Shown in pieces: positions 49,139 to 62,569 of a stretch of 64,000 nucleotides of DNA (position 1 is its first letter; each line of letters begins with the position of its first letter). The notes under the pieces are model-generated. The model ran no database searches and was not told the DNA's origin. It was given only the letters and a program-made list of their open reading frames with translations. The stretch comes from Stercorarius parasiticus (taxonomy: Eukaryota > Chordata > Aves > Charadriiformes > Stercorariidae), in the NCBI GenBank assembly GCA_013396915.1, contig VWZL01005006.1:42847-106846 (forward strand), read 5' to 3'. Both the position numbers and the translations under genes were made by a program.

Positions 49139-52100
49139 AATATATAAACAAGACTGAAAAAAAAAATATGAACTGTTCTGATCCTCCTCAGTGATGAGAA
49201 CTTCTTATTGCTCTTTGATGGTAACTTTGTCTTTAGTGACCCTTTTGAGTCATTTTTGCATGGGTACATTTACAGCAGCAAATTGAAAGAGCAAGCTCAA
49301 ACTGGCTTAACATACAAAGTATACAATGTACTCTAGTAGAAACCATAAATACTACAGAAATAAAGCTTTTTCTAACCTATGGTATCTTATGAGTCAATAT
49401 CCTCAAACTGAGGACAGCAGTAAGAAGCAGCATGAATAAATTGCAGTGAAGCACAAACCCCTTTTTCCTGAATAAAAATGCAATTTTTGACACAAGTGTT
49501 TTTCTAGTGCGTGTGGGAATGGGCCAGAAATGCATCTTTTTATACCTCAAGGTCAATTGTGTACTTGATTAAAATGTTATTTATTTTAAATTCTGAAGTG
49601 CCTTTAAAAACAAAAACTAACTTGAAAGATGATCATTGTCTTTAATGAAGTGTCAAAATGAATTAATGTCTCCCTGGAGTTTCAACAGTTTTTATCTGGT
49701 AGGATGCTGAAAAACACGGGATTGATGATCATCTTCCATATGTCATTAGTGGAATCTCCCTCTCCCTGCGAGACTGGTGTTACACATGCATCCAACTACC
49801 ATATATGCATAATAGTTTGCAGTAGGCAAGAAGACAACTTTGTTCAAAACCCAGCGCACATTTTAAAGAGTGAGGACCTCTGTCTGGAAAGAGGCTCTGC
49901 CACTACAAAAGCAATTGAAGGTTTCAGAGGGATTTAACAGCTGACAGGGTGATGATACTAGTGCTGCAGTCTCAGTGGAATTAAATCTGACTTGATCCAA
50001 TTAACAATACAGAATAGGAACCTTGAAAAGCTAAATAAAAAAAAAAGAAAAGAAAAGAAAAAGAAAAACCATTCAGAAGTAGTATGGAATTTTTCCATTT
50101 TCTAGGGTAAACAATCCAATACACCGCAATTAAGATTTAGACCTATCATGGAATGAAGATGGTGATACACTGTTGTAAGTCCTCTCTGCCCCTTTTGAAA
50201 TCCAGAGACTTCTCCTATTATCACCAATATGGTTGGTGATCATGGAATGGGTAGAAAATTATGAATCTGAAATCACAGAAGAAAAAGCCGCACTCTTCTT
50301 CCATCGTTTCACAGTAGTTTAAGTGAGTTTTTAAACACACTTAAGTTGTTTTAATCTACATCTTATAATTGAGCCTGTAATGTAAAGGAAAGTTGTCTGG
50401 CATCTATTAGTATCTATGATCAGGCATTTTAATCCCTCCTATTCTCATGTAAGAGAGTTTACACATAGATATACAAAATACAATGTCTATATGTAAATTT
50501 TGGACATGCTATGTCACCTTAAATTTTTTATGTGTTCAGTGCTTGACACATCTTGAATTTCAGTACTGAAAACCACTGTGGATTTTTCACGTCTCTATAG
50601 GAGAAACGTGGACCTTTTAGAGGGATGGAAGCAAATAACCATTTCATATGTGTCCTCACCTTGGCATCCTTTCCCATCATTGCATGTAAGCCTGTAATCC
50701 CTCTCATCCCCTAAACAGGTAAGTTATTATTATACTAGACACTTTTCTGTCCTTTATCTCTCACATTCAGGCTGTTACTAAATCCTGCCATTTTCCCTTT
50801 AGAACATCTCCAAAATCTAGCCTTTCTGTTTAATTTGTGTTTTCAGGAAAGAGTAGTCACTCATGAAATAACCGAAGCATATAAAGGGCACTGACATGTC
50901 TATCACGTACTTCACTCCTTTCCTCTTAATACTTCAACTACTCCCTCCTATGGCTCTGGTTCACCTTCTTTCCCCATGTGTAATTCCTTACCCCCTGCTC
51001 CGAAGGCTTTCTCCTTCTGTGTCCAGTATAAGTCAGTTATTATTTAAATATACAAATCTTTTTAAAAGCACTTCGATGTCATGTTCTAGGCTTTTCCCTA
51101 AACTCAAGACTTCATTTGTGATCCTTTACATAACAACACCTTCTTCTCTTTCAGACAGAACTCCTTATCTTCTCAGTACTTTAAACAATGAAAATCAAGT
51201 ACAATTTTTAAAGCAAGCATGACATTCTTTTTTTCTCATCTTTTATCTGTGTATTTTTTCAGGTCTTAGTTTTGTTCCTGCTGTTTATTAGTCACTAGAA
51301 GCATTGGCTACTTTAGCAATAAAATTAGGAGCAGAACAATACGAAAGATAGGTCTAACATTTATTACGTTTTCAACAGTTTCCACTTCAAGTCATCCATC
51401 TCATATAATGTTTGTCAGTCTATTTAGGATGTCCTTGGAGTACTAAGATCCTTTTACTAAGCATTATAAAAAGCATAAAATGTGTCCAGACAATGGGACA
51501 AATTACGTTCTTTACTATGTTTACATAGATTTAGAGTAGCTGTACTGACTTCAAAACTTTGCACTGATCAAAAGAGGAAAACATTTGTATGAATACCTCT
51601 GGAATGAAGATCATTCAGTATCATATATTTTGCAGAAGTGCTGAGGGGACTGTAAAGACAGCAAAGGTATAGTTGACATCCTGCTGCTGCATCAGTATCC
51701 GTACTCTTAAACTGAACTGGATTAAAGAAGATAAAGAAATAAGAAGATTCGTGAAAGCTTTTTGTGTTTGGAATCTGTGATAAACCCTATAAGTGAGAAG
51801 TTACATAAACATACATTTTTTGGTTGAAAAAACTTTCTTATATTGCTGCTACTTTCTTAATGCTCAAAAAGTAGTTTAGTTAACTTTTGATGCAGTATTG
51901 GCTGTGATGAACTGATGAAGCTGGGATAGAGCTAACTAAGGAAAGTCTTAGATTGAAGTCTTCCAAAAAAGGGAAGAGAAGCAACTAACACCTGTTATAC
52001 ATTTAGAGCCATGTAAATATGATGACTACAGTTTGATTCTTTTTCTTCCCTTATACAATTATGGGCATACGTTGGTAAAACAAGAATACTTAAAGAACTG

Positions 52101-53504
52101 CTTCTGTGTTGCTTAGGCCCTCATGCTATATTTTCACAAGGCAAAGGGACCATGAAAAAAAGAGCAATACAGTTACCATTGAACTTTATTAGAGAAAAAA
52201 AAAACAGCACTGATTTTGGTTTTGGGTGTTTGTGTCGTTCTCACAAGGTATCAGATTAACAGCACCATAATCTGAAGTTGTTACCCTTGTAGTGCAAGCT
52301 TCTTCACCCTGTTTTAGGTGAATATTTCAGCCATAACCAGCAAGAGCTCCTTCCAGACCTGAAGAATTTAGGTTCAGTGGCATTTGGTTTTTAATCTCTT
52401 GATAGGGTATGCCAAACTGATCTTTCTGTTACTGATAGCTTTTATCATTGCCTATGATCTTTTTTGGAGAAATTTTAGAGAGTGAGAACCCATTTAGAAT
52501 TCAAAAACACTTTGATCACCTTTTCAGACCAGTTTAGAAGGATAATCCATTTTTATTCTATTAAAAATATGGAGTTTAAAAATTACTTCTAAACTTCTTT
52601 CACTGATTTTAGTTTTAGATTCCATCACTGGGACTTTCGTACTTTGGAAAGATTAGACTTTCTTTAAATAAATTCAGTAGTAATCTAACACATGAAAGCA
52701 AACTTTGTCTTTGAGTGGTGTGGTATCCCTGAAAGGCAAAGGAAAATAAAAATAAGAATCATCATCCTTCTTGCAGAGCCCAACTTCTTCCTGTGAAATG
52801 ATCTAAATAACACATTTTATTGACTTAGTTCACATGATAATACTGCTAACACTAATGCCAAGAGGATAAATAATGTGCTTAACATTCTCTGCAGAGGATG
52901 GAGGGCAGCGTTTTGTGTGTGAAGAAAATTGAATCACACCTAAATTTCCTTAGCCTGACAAATTACCACTGCTACATTCTATGTCTCTATTCAATTAAAC
53001 AAATATTCTGGTGGTCCAGCATTATTTAACGATGATTAAACTCACTTAAAATAAAATTATGATTTTTTCCTCATCAAAGGTTCTTTTAGAAAGAGCAGTA
53101 CTTTTCAGTTTTCTGCCTTGATTTATTCTTCATTTGTGCCAAAGGAGACAAGTTGGATTCTAACCTTGACCAAATTAGTAACTGAGAATCATTCAGAAGA
53201 AAAAGTTTAATCTCAGGCGTAAAAGGTTGATATTAAGATGCTGTCAGAATTTAATGTGATAAAAAGAAAAGCAATTCCATGCTGCTTGAAATGAACAACA
53301 TACTTGAAACTCTTTGACAAATGTTCTCTATATTTTGGAACCTAGATAATCACAACATAATGGACTCGTGTCAGTTTTTTTGCCAACAATAGAATTTAAT
53401 TTTCAGTTTCACTTTTTTATATGCCTAATTAAGTGCGTTGGGACAACAAGATAATGACATTTATGATTTGGCCTTTTGATTGCATTAAAGTACCTTAACA
53501 TCTT
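49139..53504. other. AT-rich unique noncoding DNA
   Basis: About 4.4 kb with no gene or transposable element recognised. It includes an AAAAG-type A-rich tract at about 50,036-50,068. A 108-codon plus frame (50,896-51,222) begins with ATG but is Ser/Leu/Pro-rich in the manner of pyrimidine-rich noncoding DNA and has no motif. Confidence 0.55.
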
Positions 53505-53592
53505 TTTTAAATTGTGGGCCCCAGAACTGCACACAGTACTCTTGTTGGTCAATGCCTACAGAACACCTAGCTAGTCTATTTTACAACTTTAC
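53505..53592 (-). mobile_element. Small CR1 LINE fragment, antisense
   Basis: GGGCCCCAGAACTGCACACA followed by GTACTC is the antisense of a conserved CR1 ORF2 segment. It corresponds to GGGGCCCAAAACTGCACACA at about 63,816-63,835 in the right-edge copy. Only some 60-90 bases are recognisable, and neither end is preserved. Confidence 0.7.
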
Positions 53593-53616
53593 AAGTCGTC
53601 TCAGAGAGAGATAGAG

Positions 53617-53672
53617 GTGCACACACGCCACATACACACACGCCCCCGCACACCCCCCCACATACACACATT
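53617..53672. repeat. Degenerate CA-rich microsatellite
   Basis: Interrupted CA repeats mixed with CGC and CCCC units (ACACACGCCACATACACACA, then a CCCCCCC run). The 90-codon minus-strand frame across it is a by-product. Confidence 0.85.
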
Positions 53673-54263
53673 TGGTTGTAAAAATTCTCTTCCACACCTG
53701 ATTTCAAACCTTATGTAGAACAGAGAATGAGACAGCTCCAAACCTTCAGGTTGACATTTACAAAGTTGTTCACAATTTTTGCTGCTTTGCCAAGGGGCAG
53801 CCAGGGTTGAACAGCTTTCTGTGATTTTTTTTTTCTTTTTTTCAGGCAATAGATGAATAGTGCACTCGAACATTCAAGCAAACCTAGCTAATCATAGCAA
53901 TCATGCCCCAGGGAGGAGTAAAATTCTGTTCCCCCACTTACAATCATTTCTTCATCTGATTCTTGAGAAGGTACTAGTTGCCATTAGAGACTGGAGATTA
54001 TGGGAAAAGGCTCATAGACAGAAACTGCTGTCAGAAAGAAACTGCTGTCTGAGCATGCTCTGAAATGGCTCTGGGAGGAAAGACAGCAATCCCAGACAGG
54101 TGTAAAGATCAGAGTAATCCAACCAAGAAAGCCTATATAGAAAAAAAAGGATTCTACCTCAGTCAGTGAGGAGGTGAGAGGAAAGTGTCTTGAAAGAAAG
54201 AAAATCTTCAAGAAAGAAAAAGAAGGCAAGATACAGAAAACGTACTGAGATACAAAAACATGC
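53673..54263. other. Unique noncoding DNA
   Basis: No gene or repeat family was recognised. Short AGAAACTGCTGTC units occur twice in tandem near 54,020-54,050. Confidence 0.5.
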
Positions 54264-54300
54264 ATTTATATTTATATTTGTATTTGTATTTATATTTGCA
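54264..54300. repeat. TATTTA/TATTTG hexamer repeat
   Basis: About six hexamer units alternate between TATTTA and TATTTG on the plus strand, with one register, over about 37 bases. This is a simple repeat. Confidence 0.85.
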
Positions 54301-55329
54301 TTCAGTTGTTACAGTGAGATAAGTAAGATATTAATTAAGTTTTTTTTTTTTGTAGTGAGCATTATTCTTTTTGTTCTGTAGTAATTTTAATACCTAGAAT
54401 AATGACCAATGACCAATAGAAAGAGGTCTTATTTTGCAGCTGGCCTTCAGGTTTTATTCAGAATTCCTGAAGCTAAGGAATGCACAGACATACAGAATAT
54501 GTCTTTCTTCCAACATATCCTTGTTTATTCAATAGGAAATGAAAGGCGGGATAACGAAGTATTTTGCCTACAATTCCTAACCAGTGAAGTCTGATAATAC
54601 TAACTCATAACCTAAATAAAACATACTGGAGAAGATGACAGGTATGAAGAAAGTGACTTAGAGAAATATATTTATGAGTCTTGGTCCTTGAACAAAGCCA
54701 ATACAGTGAGATTTGTAGTGACACAAGATGAACAAAGATTCTTTCTTTATCTGTCCGCTGATAACTTAAGAGAGTCATGTGCTATTAGTGCTGCCAATTT
54801 ACAGTTTCTAGGTGACCAGGTAAGGAGTGGTTAACCCCCACATGGGTAATAGCAAAGACAGAGGCTTTTTAAATCCAAGGAAGTTCATTGTTATTTTTTT
54901 TCCTTTATTACTTCCATTCTTTCCTGCTTGTTCCCAGAGACCGTGACTTAAAATTCACTTTCAGCAACCTGAAGCCAAGCCATCAGTTTAATGGAAAAAA
55001 AATTGGTCAGAAAAACTTTTGTCATAACAGCACTGAAACTTAATGGATTAAGCAAGCCTGTATATCTGTGTTTTTTTCTGGTTATTTTTGTTGGGTGGAT
55101 TTTTTTGTTTCTTTTTGGGTTACAGAATTTAAGCAAAGGTGAGGCCTCATTTGTTTCCAGTAGTTTCATCTGCATTGGAGAAAAAGATCTATAGTAAGAC
55201 TTAATGCAATAGGATGCTGTGTTTTGCGTTGGTTTTTTAACATATGTGGAGAAAGTTTGAAATAGAGAGAAGAAAGATTATGGCTTATGGCAGNTATGGC
55301 CAGCCCTATCTTCTTCAAAAAAATTTTCC
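54301..55329. other. AT-rich unique noncoding DNA with one undetermined base
   Basis: No gene or repeat family was recognised. The n at 55,294 lies 36 bases before a 25-T run, a place where assemblies often break. Confidence 0.5.
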
Positions 55330-55354
55330 TTTTTTTTTTTTTTTTTTTTTTTTT
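55330..55354. repeat. Poly(T) run, 25 bases
   Basis: An uninterrupted T homopolymer on the plus strand. I see no retroposed body beside it that would make it a minus-strand poly(A) tail. The length in the assembly is unreliable. Confidence 0.9.
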
Positions 55355-57689
55355 CAGTATTAATGAAATTTGTCTTTTGGAAGAAATTATGTTGAAAAAC
55401 GTGAACCTTTAGGTATACCTGAAGCTAGCTGCCATTCAGAATAGTTTGAAAAAAGAGTTGCTTTTCAAAAAGAAAAAAAAACGGAAACCTAAGCTTTTGG
55501 CTGAGGCTTGATATAATATTATGGCTTGTATTATAGGAATAGTTGTTTATCATTGAATGGCTATATCATTCTATTACAAAAAACAAATTATAAGCAACAC
55601 TGATCTTTTGCACACATTCAATTTGGTGTATTTCTAGAAATCTCAGCAATTTTCTTATTCAAGAACACTTTTTTGTTGTTTTGGTTTTGGTTGGTTTTTG
55701 CGTTTGTTTGGGTTTTTTTTCTGCAGCATCCAGAAGTTATTTGGAAGAAGCAGGAAATACACCCTCCAAGCCAAGAGAAAGTTTCTGGGACTTTCATTTA
55801 ATTGCAGCTTCATGATCATTTTCCCTTGCAATAAAAATTCCAAACTGGGGTAACATAAAGATGTTGCTTATTGTCCTCTTTCAGTAGCAGACTCCTACCT
55901 GAAATTGTAACTGGCTACCTTCAGGCGTATCCAACTCTAAAAGAGAGTCATCTGCAGACCAATACCAATGGTTCAAGACACACCAAAACCTGCCAATTTA
56001 TGCTATATTGTCTTGTGGTACTTAAGTGGAACTGACTAACTTAGGGTATAGGGAGATGGAGAGGAAGAAAATGAAGGTGAACCATGGCATGCCATCCATA
56101 TCAGGCACACAAAGTGATAAGATAATGGATATTGATAGACTCTTGTTGTGGGACATTTTGGGACTTTCAGACTCAAAAATATTGTATTATTTATGCTGCA
56201 AACACAGGAAGACAGAATGCTATTGTTTCTGTGCATGAGAACAGGATAGCCACTAAGTACTTTCAGAGTATCTATTTGATTTTTGTAAGAGTTTTGGGTG
56301 AGGCCAATTATGATGGCACTGAACAGTGGATGGTAGCATTTTGAATTTTAATTGCTACTGCTAATGCAGTTTATGTAAACTTCCTGGAATCCTGGAAAGT
56401 ATTTTGATCTGAATTACTGTAATCATTGTTCTGATTCTTTATCTCATTATAAAGAAGCCCTCAGAGACATATTTGGCCCAATGCCTTTGGATTCTACTTC
56501 TTTTAAACACAGCCACAAATGCATCTTTCTTGCTTAGTTGACATTCAACAAGGTTTTGTTTCAGATTGTTGAGATGGTATTCCATCATTTTAACTTAAGT
56601 AATGGTCATTTTATTTGTTTATTTGAAGTAAAAGAAGGTTTAATAGTAGCAATGTGGCCAAGGATTCCTTTGAAGAGGAAAAAAACGTATCTTTTAATGG
56701 GAAATTAGAATAACAGTAAATTCCAAAATTGATTTTACTGGCAATGGAGCAGAGAAACCAAAGGTAAATGAATGAAAGCATTATGTTAGCAATGTTCTAT
56801 TGGAAGACATGATTAAAGGAGTCTCCAAATAGAGATAGCTTACATACATAATTTTATAACTATAATGATAAAAATACCAAGAAAAAATAGACCAATACTA
56901 TGCATTTTTAACCCCTACTGGATTGTCTTTGTGCTTTTTATTTTCTGTATATTTCATGGTTGCGTTGATTATACTGAAGGTGAAGCATCACACACTACCT
57001 AAGAACATGATATCACGTTTTACAGGTTTTTGCCCCTTATAACAAGATACTTGTTTTATTTCTCTTGGATCGTTTTTTGGTTTTGTTGTTGTTGACTGTT
57101 CTTTTGTATTTATTCATTGGCACACAAATATGCATCAGTATCATGAGAGCAGCTATCCTTGAAGTGCAGATAACAAAAAGACTCATTTTCCTGCCCCTAA
57201 ATTAACAGTTTCCTTGCAGTATATCATCAAATCTGTCAGTAATTGACTCCTGGATGCCAGACAACATCTTGAGATATCTTACCTTAATTGGACTGAGAAG
57301 TCTTTTGTTGGCCTTACATATTTTCTAGGGGCTTTGGTTTTTTGTTGTTTGGGGTTTTTCTTCCCAGCTTACTAGACGCTGTTTTAATGGCAGCCTAGTT
57401 ATTCTAGCATTGTCATTGCAACCTTTTCTACTTTCTTCCTAGATGGACAATAAGCATTTGAACTCTACTGTCTAGCTATTTTTTTTTCCTTTAAGATTTC
57501 GTTTAGGTAAATATTATTCTCTCTAGTTACAGATAAGCAATTTAACAGTTGATATATTGAGTTATGATGAGGTTAATATATCACATTTTGCTAATTTTCA
57601 AGTGTTTCTTGAATAAAAGTTTTTCTTAATATCAAGCAGAAATAATGGAAATAAAGTACTGGGATACAGAAGGCACAACATACAGGAAC
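55355..57689. other. AT-rich unique noncoding DNA
   Basis: No gene or repeat family was recognised. A patch at 55,670-55,722 is TTTGG/GTTTG-rich on the plus strand. Open frames of up to 70 codons overlap on both strands near 56.0-56.3 kb and have no motif. Confidence 0.55.
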
Positions 57690-58199
57690 TGTGGTGGGTT
57701 GACCCTGGCTAGGGGACAGATGCCCACCCAGCTGCTCTCCACTCCTCAACAGAAGAAGAAAAAAGGGGGGAGAAAATAAGATGGAAAAGCTCATGATTCA
57801 AGATACAGACAGGGAGATCACTTACCAATTACCATGACAGGCAAAATGGACTCACTTTGGGATTTATATATTCCCAATTTGAGTTGGATGTTGAGAAACA
57901 AAGACAGAAACTAAAACATTGTCTCTCCATGCTCCCCCACCTTCTTCCCAGGCTCAACTTCACTCTTTCATTTCCAACTCTTCCACCTCCTTGCTCACCC
58001 CAACAGTAGCACAGGGGGATGGGGAACAGGTGATTGTGGTCTGTCCATGACTTCATCTCTGCTACTCCTTCCTCCTCACACTTTTCTTCTGCTCCATTGT
58101 GAGTCCTTTCCACGTGGTGCTGCAGCTTCCTTCAGAGTATATCTACCTGCTCAGGTGTAGGGTCCTCCACAGGCTGCAGTGTGGATTTGTACTCCACAG
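57690..58199 (-). mobile_element. Endogenous retrovirus LTR, minus strand, U3 end missing
   Basis: The left edge TGTGGTGGGTTGACCCTGGC is the canonical terminus of the same LTR family as at 23.78 kb. Shared interior blocks include GAGATCACTTACCAATTACC, TGAGAAACAAAGACAGAAAC (TGAGAAACAAAGACAAAAAT in the other copy) and ATGGGGAACAGGTGATTGTG. Similarity stops around 58,199 at ATTTGTACTCCACAGG, without a TG/CA terminus, so the U3 5' part is lost on the right side. It is less GC-rich than the 23.78 kb copy, consistent with older CpG decay. No retroviral genes are adjacent. Confidence 0.82.
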
Positions 58200-61100
58200 G
58201 TAAAAAGGATGAAAATTAAAAGGCAGAAAACAAGATTCTGAGATAAAACAGTATATCTCCATCATCTTCATTAAATCTATGATCACTTATACTGGTTTAT
58301 GTCCTGGCTTGAGAAGATTTAAGTTTTGGATTCTCAGACTTGGTTCTTCTCGAAAGTATACCCTGTCAGGAGTATTTAACTAGTTTAAAGTTTCTGCAAT
58401 AGAGCGAATCATTGATCCTATAATCTGTGTCAAAATTAAGAAAAACTACATGAAAGCAGAATATCTGGAAGTCTTGTGCTGAGAGAAAGAAAATAGTTAA
58501 TCAGGAAAAATATAGCAGTAGTCACAACAAAAAACTGACAAAAGTAAATTCAGACACAGTCCTAGCACAGAAACAAGGAGGATGCTTCAGGGAATCATAG
58601 AATACCGTGTTTTGCTAGTTTTTCTGTGAGACTAGACCTGCTCATTTCACATTAAAAACAGGTAGGTATCATATGGTTTACAATAATTTAGGAATCTGAC
58701 TTCAAGTGACGTCTAAATCCTTACTAAACTACAATAAAACTACCATGAGTATGATGAAAATATGGGAGTCCAAATCCTGACATGCACTGTTGCCTAGACA
58801 CTGCCAGACCAGCACAAGAATGTCTTTACTGCTCTCAAAAGGCCCATGAGGAGACACTAATGATAGATCTGTCATTAGTGATAGCTAGATCTATGCTGTC
58901 TTTGTCTTTGTGTGAGGGGAAGGAAACAAAAGAAACACACAAGCACAAGGCTCCAGTCTTGCATTACACTTCCACAGCCCCTAAAGCCTTCCACTGCATC
59001 ATTTTGCTAAGAAGCAGATAAGATATACCACCCCAAGTGTTGCTAGTCATCAGGCAACATGCAGGGATGGGAAATTATGAAAAGGCAATGCAGTCATTAT
59101 TGTACCCATCTTCCCAATCCTTGACAGCGAACTCCAGTTATTAAGACTTGAATCCATAATGAGGAAACACACCAGCATGGTGTTCCACGTTATTTAAAGG
59201 TAACTGTTACACAATAACATAAAATACTTTAAGATCTCAACAAACGATAGTGATCGTTTTCTAGGTTCTAGCTATATAAAAGATTTATCTTCTCTTACTC
59301 ATGATTTTAGGGATACCAGGACCAAAACAACAACGTTTTACACATTGTTTCTTTACCAAATTGTTCTTGTAATTTGCTCATACTTAGAGATAAAAAGAGT
59401 TGTTATTTTCTTCCAGAGGACACATACTAGGTAAGATAGGCACAATAACTTACCAAAAGATACTACACTTCCATATTGAACTACTTTTGGAACTTATTAT
59501 CATCCGTAATTTGGGTATTAATGAGCAAACAAAACCTCTTTTGCATGCACATTTCCATTTTGCATTTCTTCTCTTATGACATTAATTTTTAGATCAAAAA
59601 AATGTATTACGTAGCATGCTTATCACTGTCTAGCCCAGAAACAACAAGAAGCAGACATCTGAGTTTTGTTAATGTAGTCACGTTGCTTGGGAAATACCTT
59701 TTGTGAAATTTGTTCTCTGAAACCATATTTATCACTTTCTGTCTGGTGAGAGTTGAGGAATGATAGAAGGGAAATATTAAGAGTATTTCGCATGCGTATA
59801 AGAACATGGCTAGTCTGTTTTTCTGACTGAACCACTTTTCAAGAGAAAGAAACAGAACTCCTGCTGAAATAGCTGTGTCACTACAAACATATCTGAATCC
59901 TTTATACATGTGCTTCAGTGTAGGTAGACAGGGTGGAGGTAGGAGGAAGGGAACAAACCTATCAACCAATGAAACCTGACAACAAATTTAAAAGCTTGCA
60001 GCATTAAAGGACCAAAATTAAGAATCACATTTCCCAGGTAATTTTTGTTCAATGTACATTTCACCACCTTTATAAGCTAGAACTTCTTCCCCTTAAAATA
60101 GAGGCTGCTGTAATCAGTAACATGGTGGATCCATAATTCACCTCTCAATCAATTAGACACAGTGACTTCAAAAAAAGGACTCCTTCATTTAAGTAGTCAT
60201 CTATGTTCTCTGTGAAATATGTTTACTCATAAATATGTAACCCACTGGTGTATTGTGCTATGTATCTTTCTCAAGCACCTGGTCCACTGAGATAACCACT
60301 TATTTCTGTTGCCATCTGTGATAATTATAACAATATAGCTCTAGTGGAAGAGATTTATGCTGTAAAGCTGAAAGTCCACTGTTCAAATGCATACAGTGAT
60401 AACTGAAGAGAGGCATAAATATACTTCCACAAAAAAACAGGAGGTATGTATTTAAATCTGAGAAAGTGCCTGTGAAAACACAGCTGTTAAAAAAATGTAA
60501 TCAAGATTACAAAAACATAAAATCACAAATATCAGAAACAGGGTCATACTTATGAAATTAATTCTGTCCCATCCTATTATGATGACATGTTTTACTTCAC
60601 AAAACCTAATAATATTTCTTTCTAAATATTTCTTTCTAAAACATCAGCTACGTCATCAAAATGCGAAAACCCACCACCACCCACATTTTGTTTCTTAAGA
60701 AACATAGTCCTAAAGATAATCGTTGCATTCATTTGGGAGCCTATGGGTTCTTAATTATTCTGTTTAGCACACAACCAGTTGCTCTTGCAGCCTATCCATT
60801 TTACTCTGTGCATGTATAAGCTTCTCTGACAAATAAGGAAATGTATCCACATAGTTCTTTTCATACATAGCATACTAATAAGCTATGAGTCAACAGATGT
60901 CACTTAAATCAAATTGCAAATGATCAATGGCACCACATTTGTTTTACGTTCAGCATTCAATGCAATTAATGCATTTTTCAGTCATTTATAATACTTCCAC
61001 AATTTTGCATGTCATAACAATAGTTTTGTTGGATTTGTTTTCTTTTTAACCATTGCACTTAATTATTTTTAGCTAGATAAAATGCTACCCCTGCATCTTG

Positions 61101-61807
61101 CTACATGTCTATAACTAGATAAGCTAACAGGTGACTACTTACCACATTGAGGGGAAATAGTTTGGAGGAGTTCAATCATTATGCATAAATATAGCTATTT
61201 TTCCTTCTGTGAGGTTTATTAAAACATTTCAAAATTGCAGTAAAGTCCATTTAAGAACACAAAATTCACTGAAGTATTGACAATGCTAGTTAAATCAAAC
61301 ACCATTCTTTGTGCATTGTCGAAGACAGAATAGGCACAAGCTGCTGTGATGAATTTTTTGGTACATATTAGATTAATCTCGAGCTATTTTTTTAAAACAT
61401 CTTCTTCTTTCCTTAAGATATTCTAAGCAATTGTTTTGTTTATCATTCCTGTTAATTTTTATAATCTGAGGATTTGGAGACAAAAGAGCAGATAAAACCG
61501 AAAACCTCAAATTTCTTCAAACTCACATTTCAATAACCAGCAGATGTGTATGAATGAACCAAAAACTTTTCAATAAATTCTTGTGAATTTTTTAAACCAT
61601 TAAAATATGCACTTCTGAAGACTCTTTCTACAAAGTCTGGTCCTTGAGGGGCTTGCTAGAGTTTGAGAAATACCACGATTTAGCCTTCATTCCTCACTAT
61701 CAAGGTTTTGCAGGATGAAATGTATAATCAACACAACAAATAAACAGACCTGTGTGGATTGTCCCTTACTATATGTCATCTTTATTTGAAAAAGTACAGG
61801 GATCAAC
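58200..61807. other. AT-rich unique noncoding DNA
   Basis: No gene or transposable element was recognised. The longest frame, minus strand 59,607-59,969 (120 codons from TTG, about 100 from ATG), has no domain. About two frames this long are expected by chance in the window. GGAATCATAGAATACCGTG near 58,593 mimics a CR1 tail without a body. Confidence 0.55.
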
Positions 61808-61826
61808 AAAAAAAAAAAAAAAAAAA
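61808..61826. repeat. Poly(A) run, 19 bases
   Basis: An A homopolymer on the plus strand followed by GATGAG. The upstream 100 bases show no gene or SINE body that would make it a retroposon tail. Confidence 0.85.
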
Positions 61827-62569
61827 GATGAGAAGATGTAATACTGCAGTTGAAATTCTAAGAATGAAAAATAGCAGAAAATACCCTGAAAAATACTCTC
61901 AAAAGTAGCTGCATCCTTAAAGACTCCACAGTGGATGCTAGTTGAGAAGGAAAGAGTGAATGGGGTTTTACATGAAGTGCAGAGTGCGGAGCCACAGCTT
62001 CTGACAGACACATTCCTTGTTTGTGAGAAACCAATGTAAAATTTGTAAGATACTACACAGTCAGAAACAACTATCCATATAATTTCCAGTAGGACTACAT
62101 TTGGGATGTTCCAGTATGGCAATTAATTTTCATCTGTGTGCACGGAGAAGCAGGATGTCGTACCTTCAGAGGCCTCATGGAGCACAGGTCCACTCTGTCC
62201 CCAGATAAGAGAGGGCTGTGTGCTGAGCATCCTGTCAGGTCCTGGGCACATATCTCTCACTCCAGGGGGTTGGGCTCCCTGGGCACGAGACCAACTTAGA
62301 AATATCTTTTTAAACAGATAATAAACATGGATAATTTGTACTAGATCTGCTTGGCTCATTTATCCAGAAGCATAACTTAGAAAGGACTGATAAAACTATG
62401 ACATACTTATAGAGGAAGTAAGGATAATTGGCTATGATGACTGTAGCATTTGGTTTCTATTTGGCAAAGCACAGACAGTGCTGTCACCAGACAACTGGCC
62501 ATAGATGGACAGCTTTTTTTGTGAAAGAAAACATAGTGGTGGGTGGACAAAACAACACTTGTTGGATAA
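61827..62569. other. Unique noncoding DNA with a modest GC rise
   Basis: 62,140-62,295 is GC-richer than its surroundings (CCACTCTGTCCCCAGATAAG, CACTCCAGGGGGTTGGGCTC) and carries short open frames on both strands. I recognise no repeat family or domain in it. Confidence 0.4.

Noticed and set aside
50690..50726. Perfect-looking donor ACAG|GTAAGT at about 50,719
   Set aside because: There is no open frame or acceptor upstream that would make an exon.
50896..51222. 108-codon plus-strand ATG frame
   Set aside because: Ser/Leu/Pro-rich from pyrimidine-rich DNA, with no motif or splice context.
58593..58612. CR1-tail-like AATCATAGAAT
   Set aside because: No CR1 body adjoins it on either side; a short chance match.
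59607..59969. 120-codon minus-strand frame
   Set aside because: TTG start, no motif, no convincing splice sites. About two such frames are expected by chance in this window.
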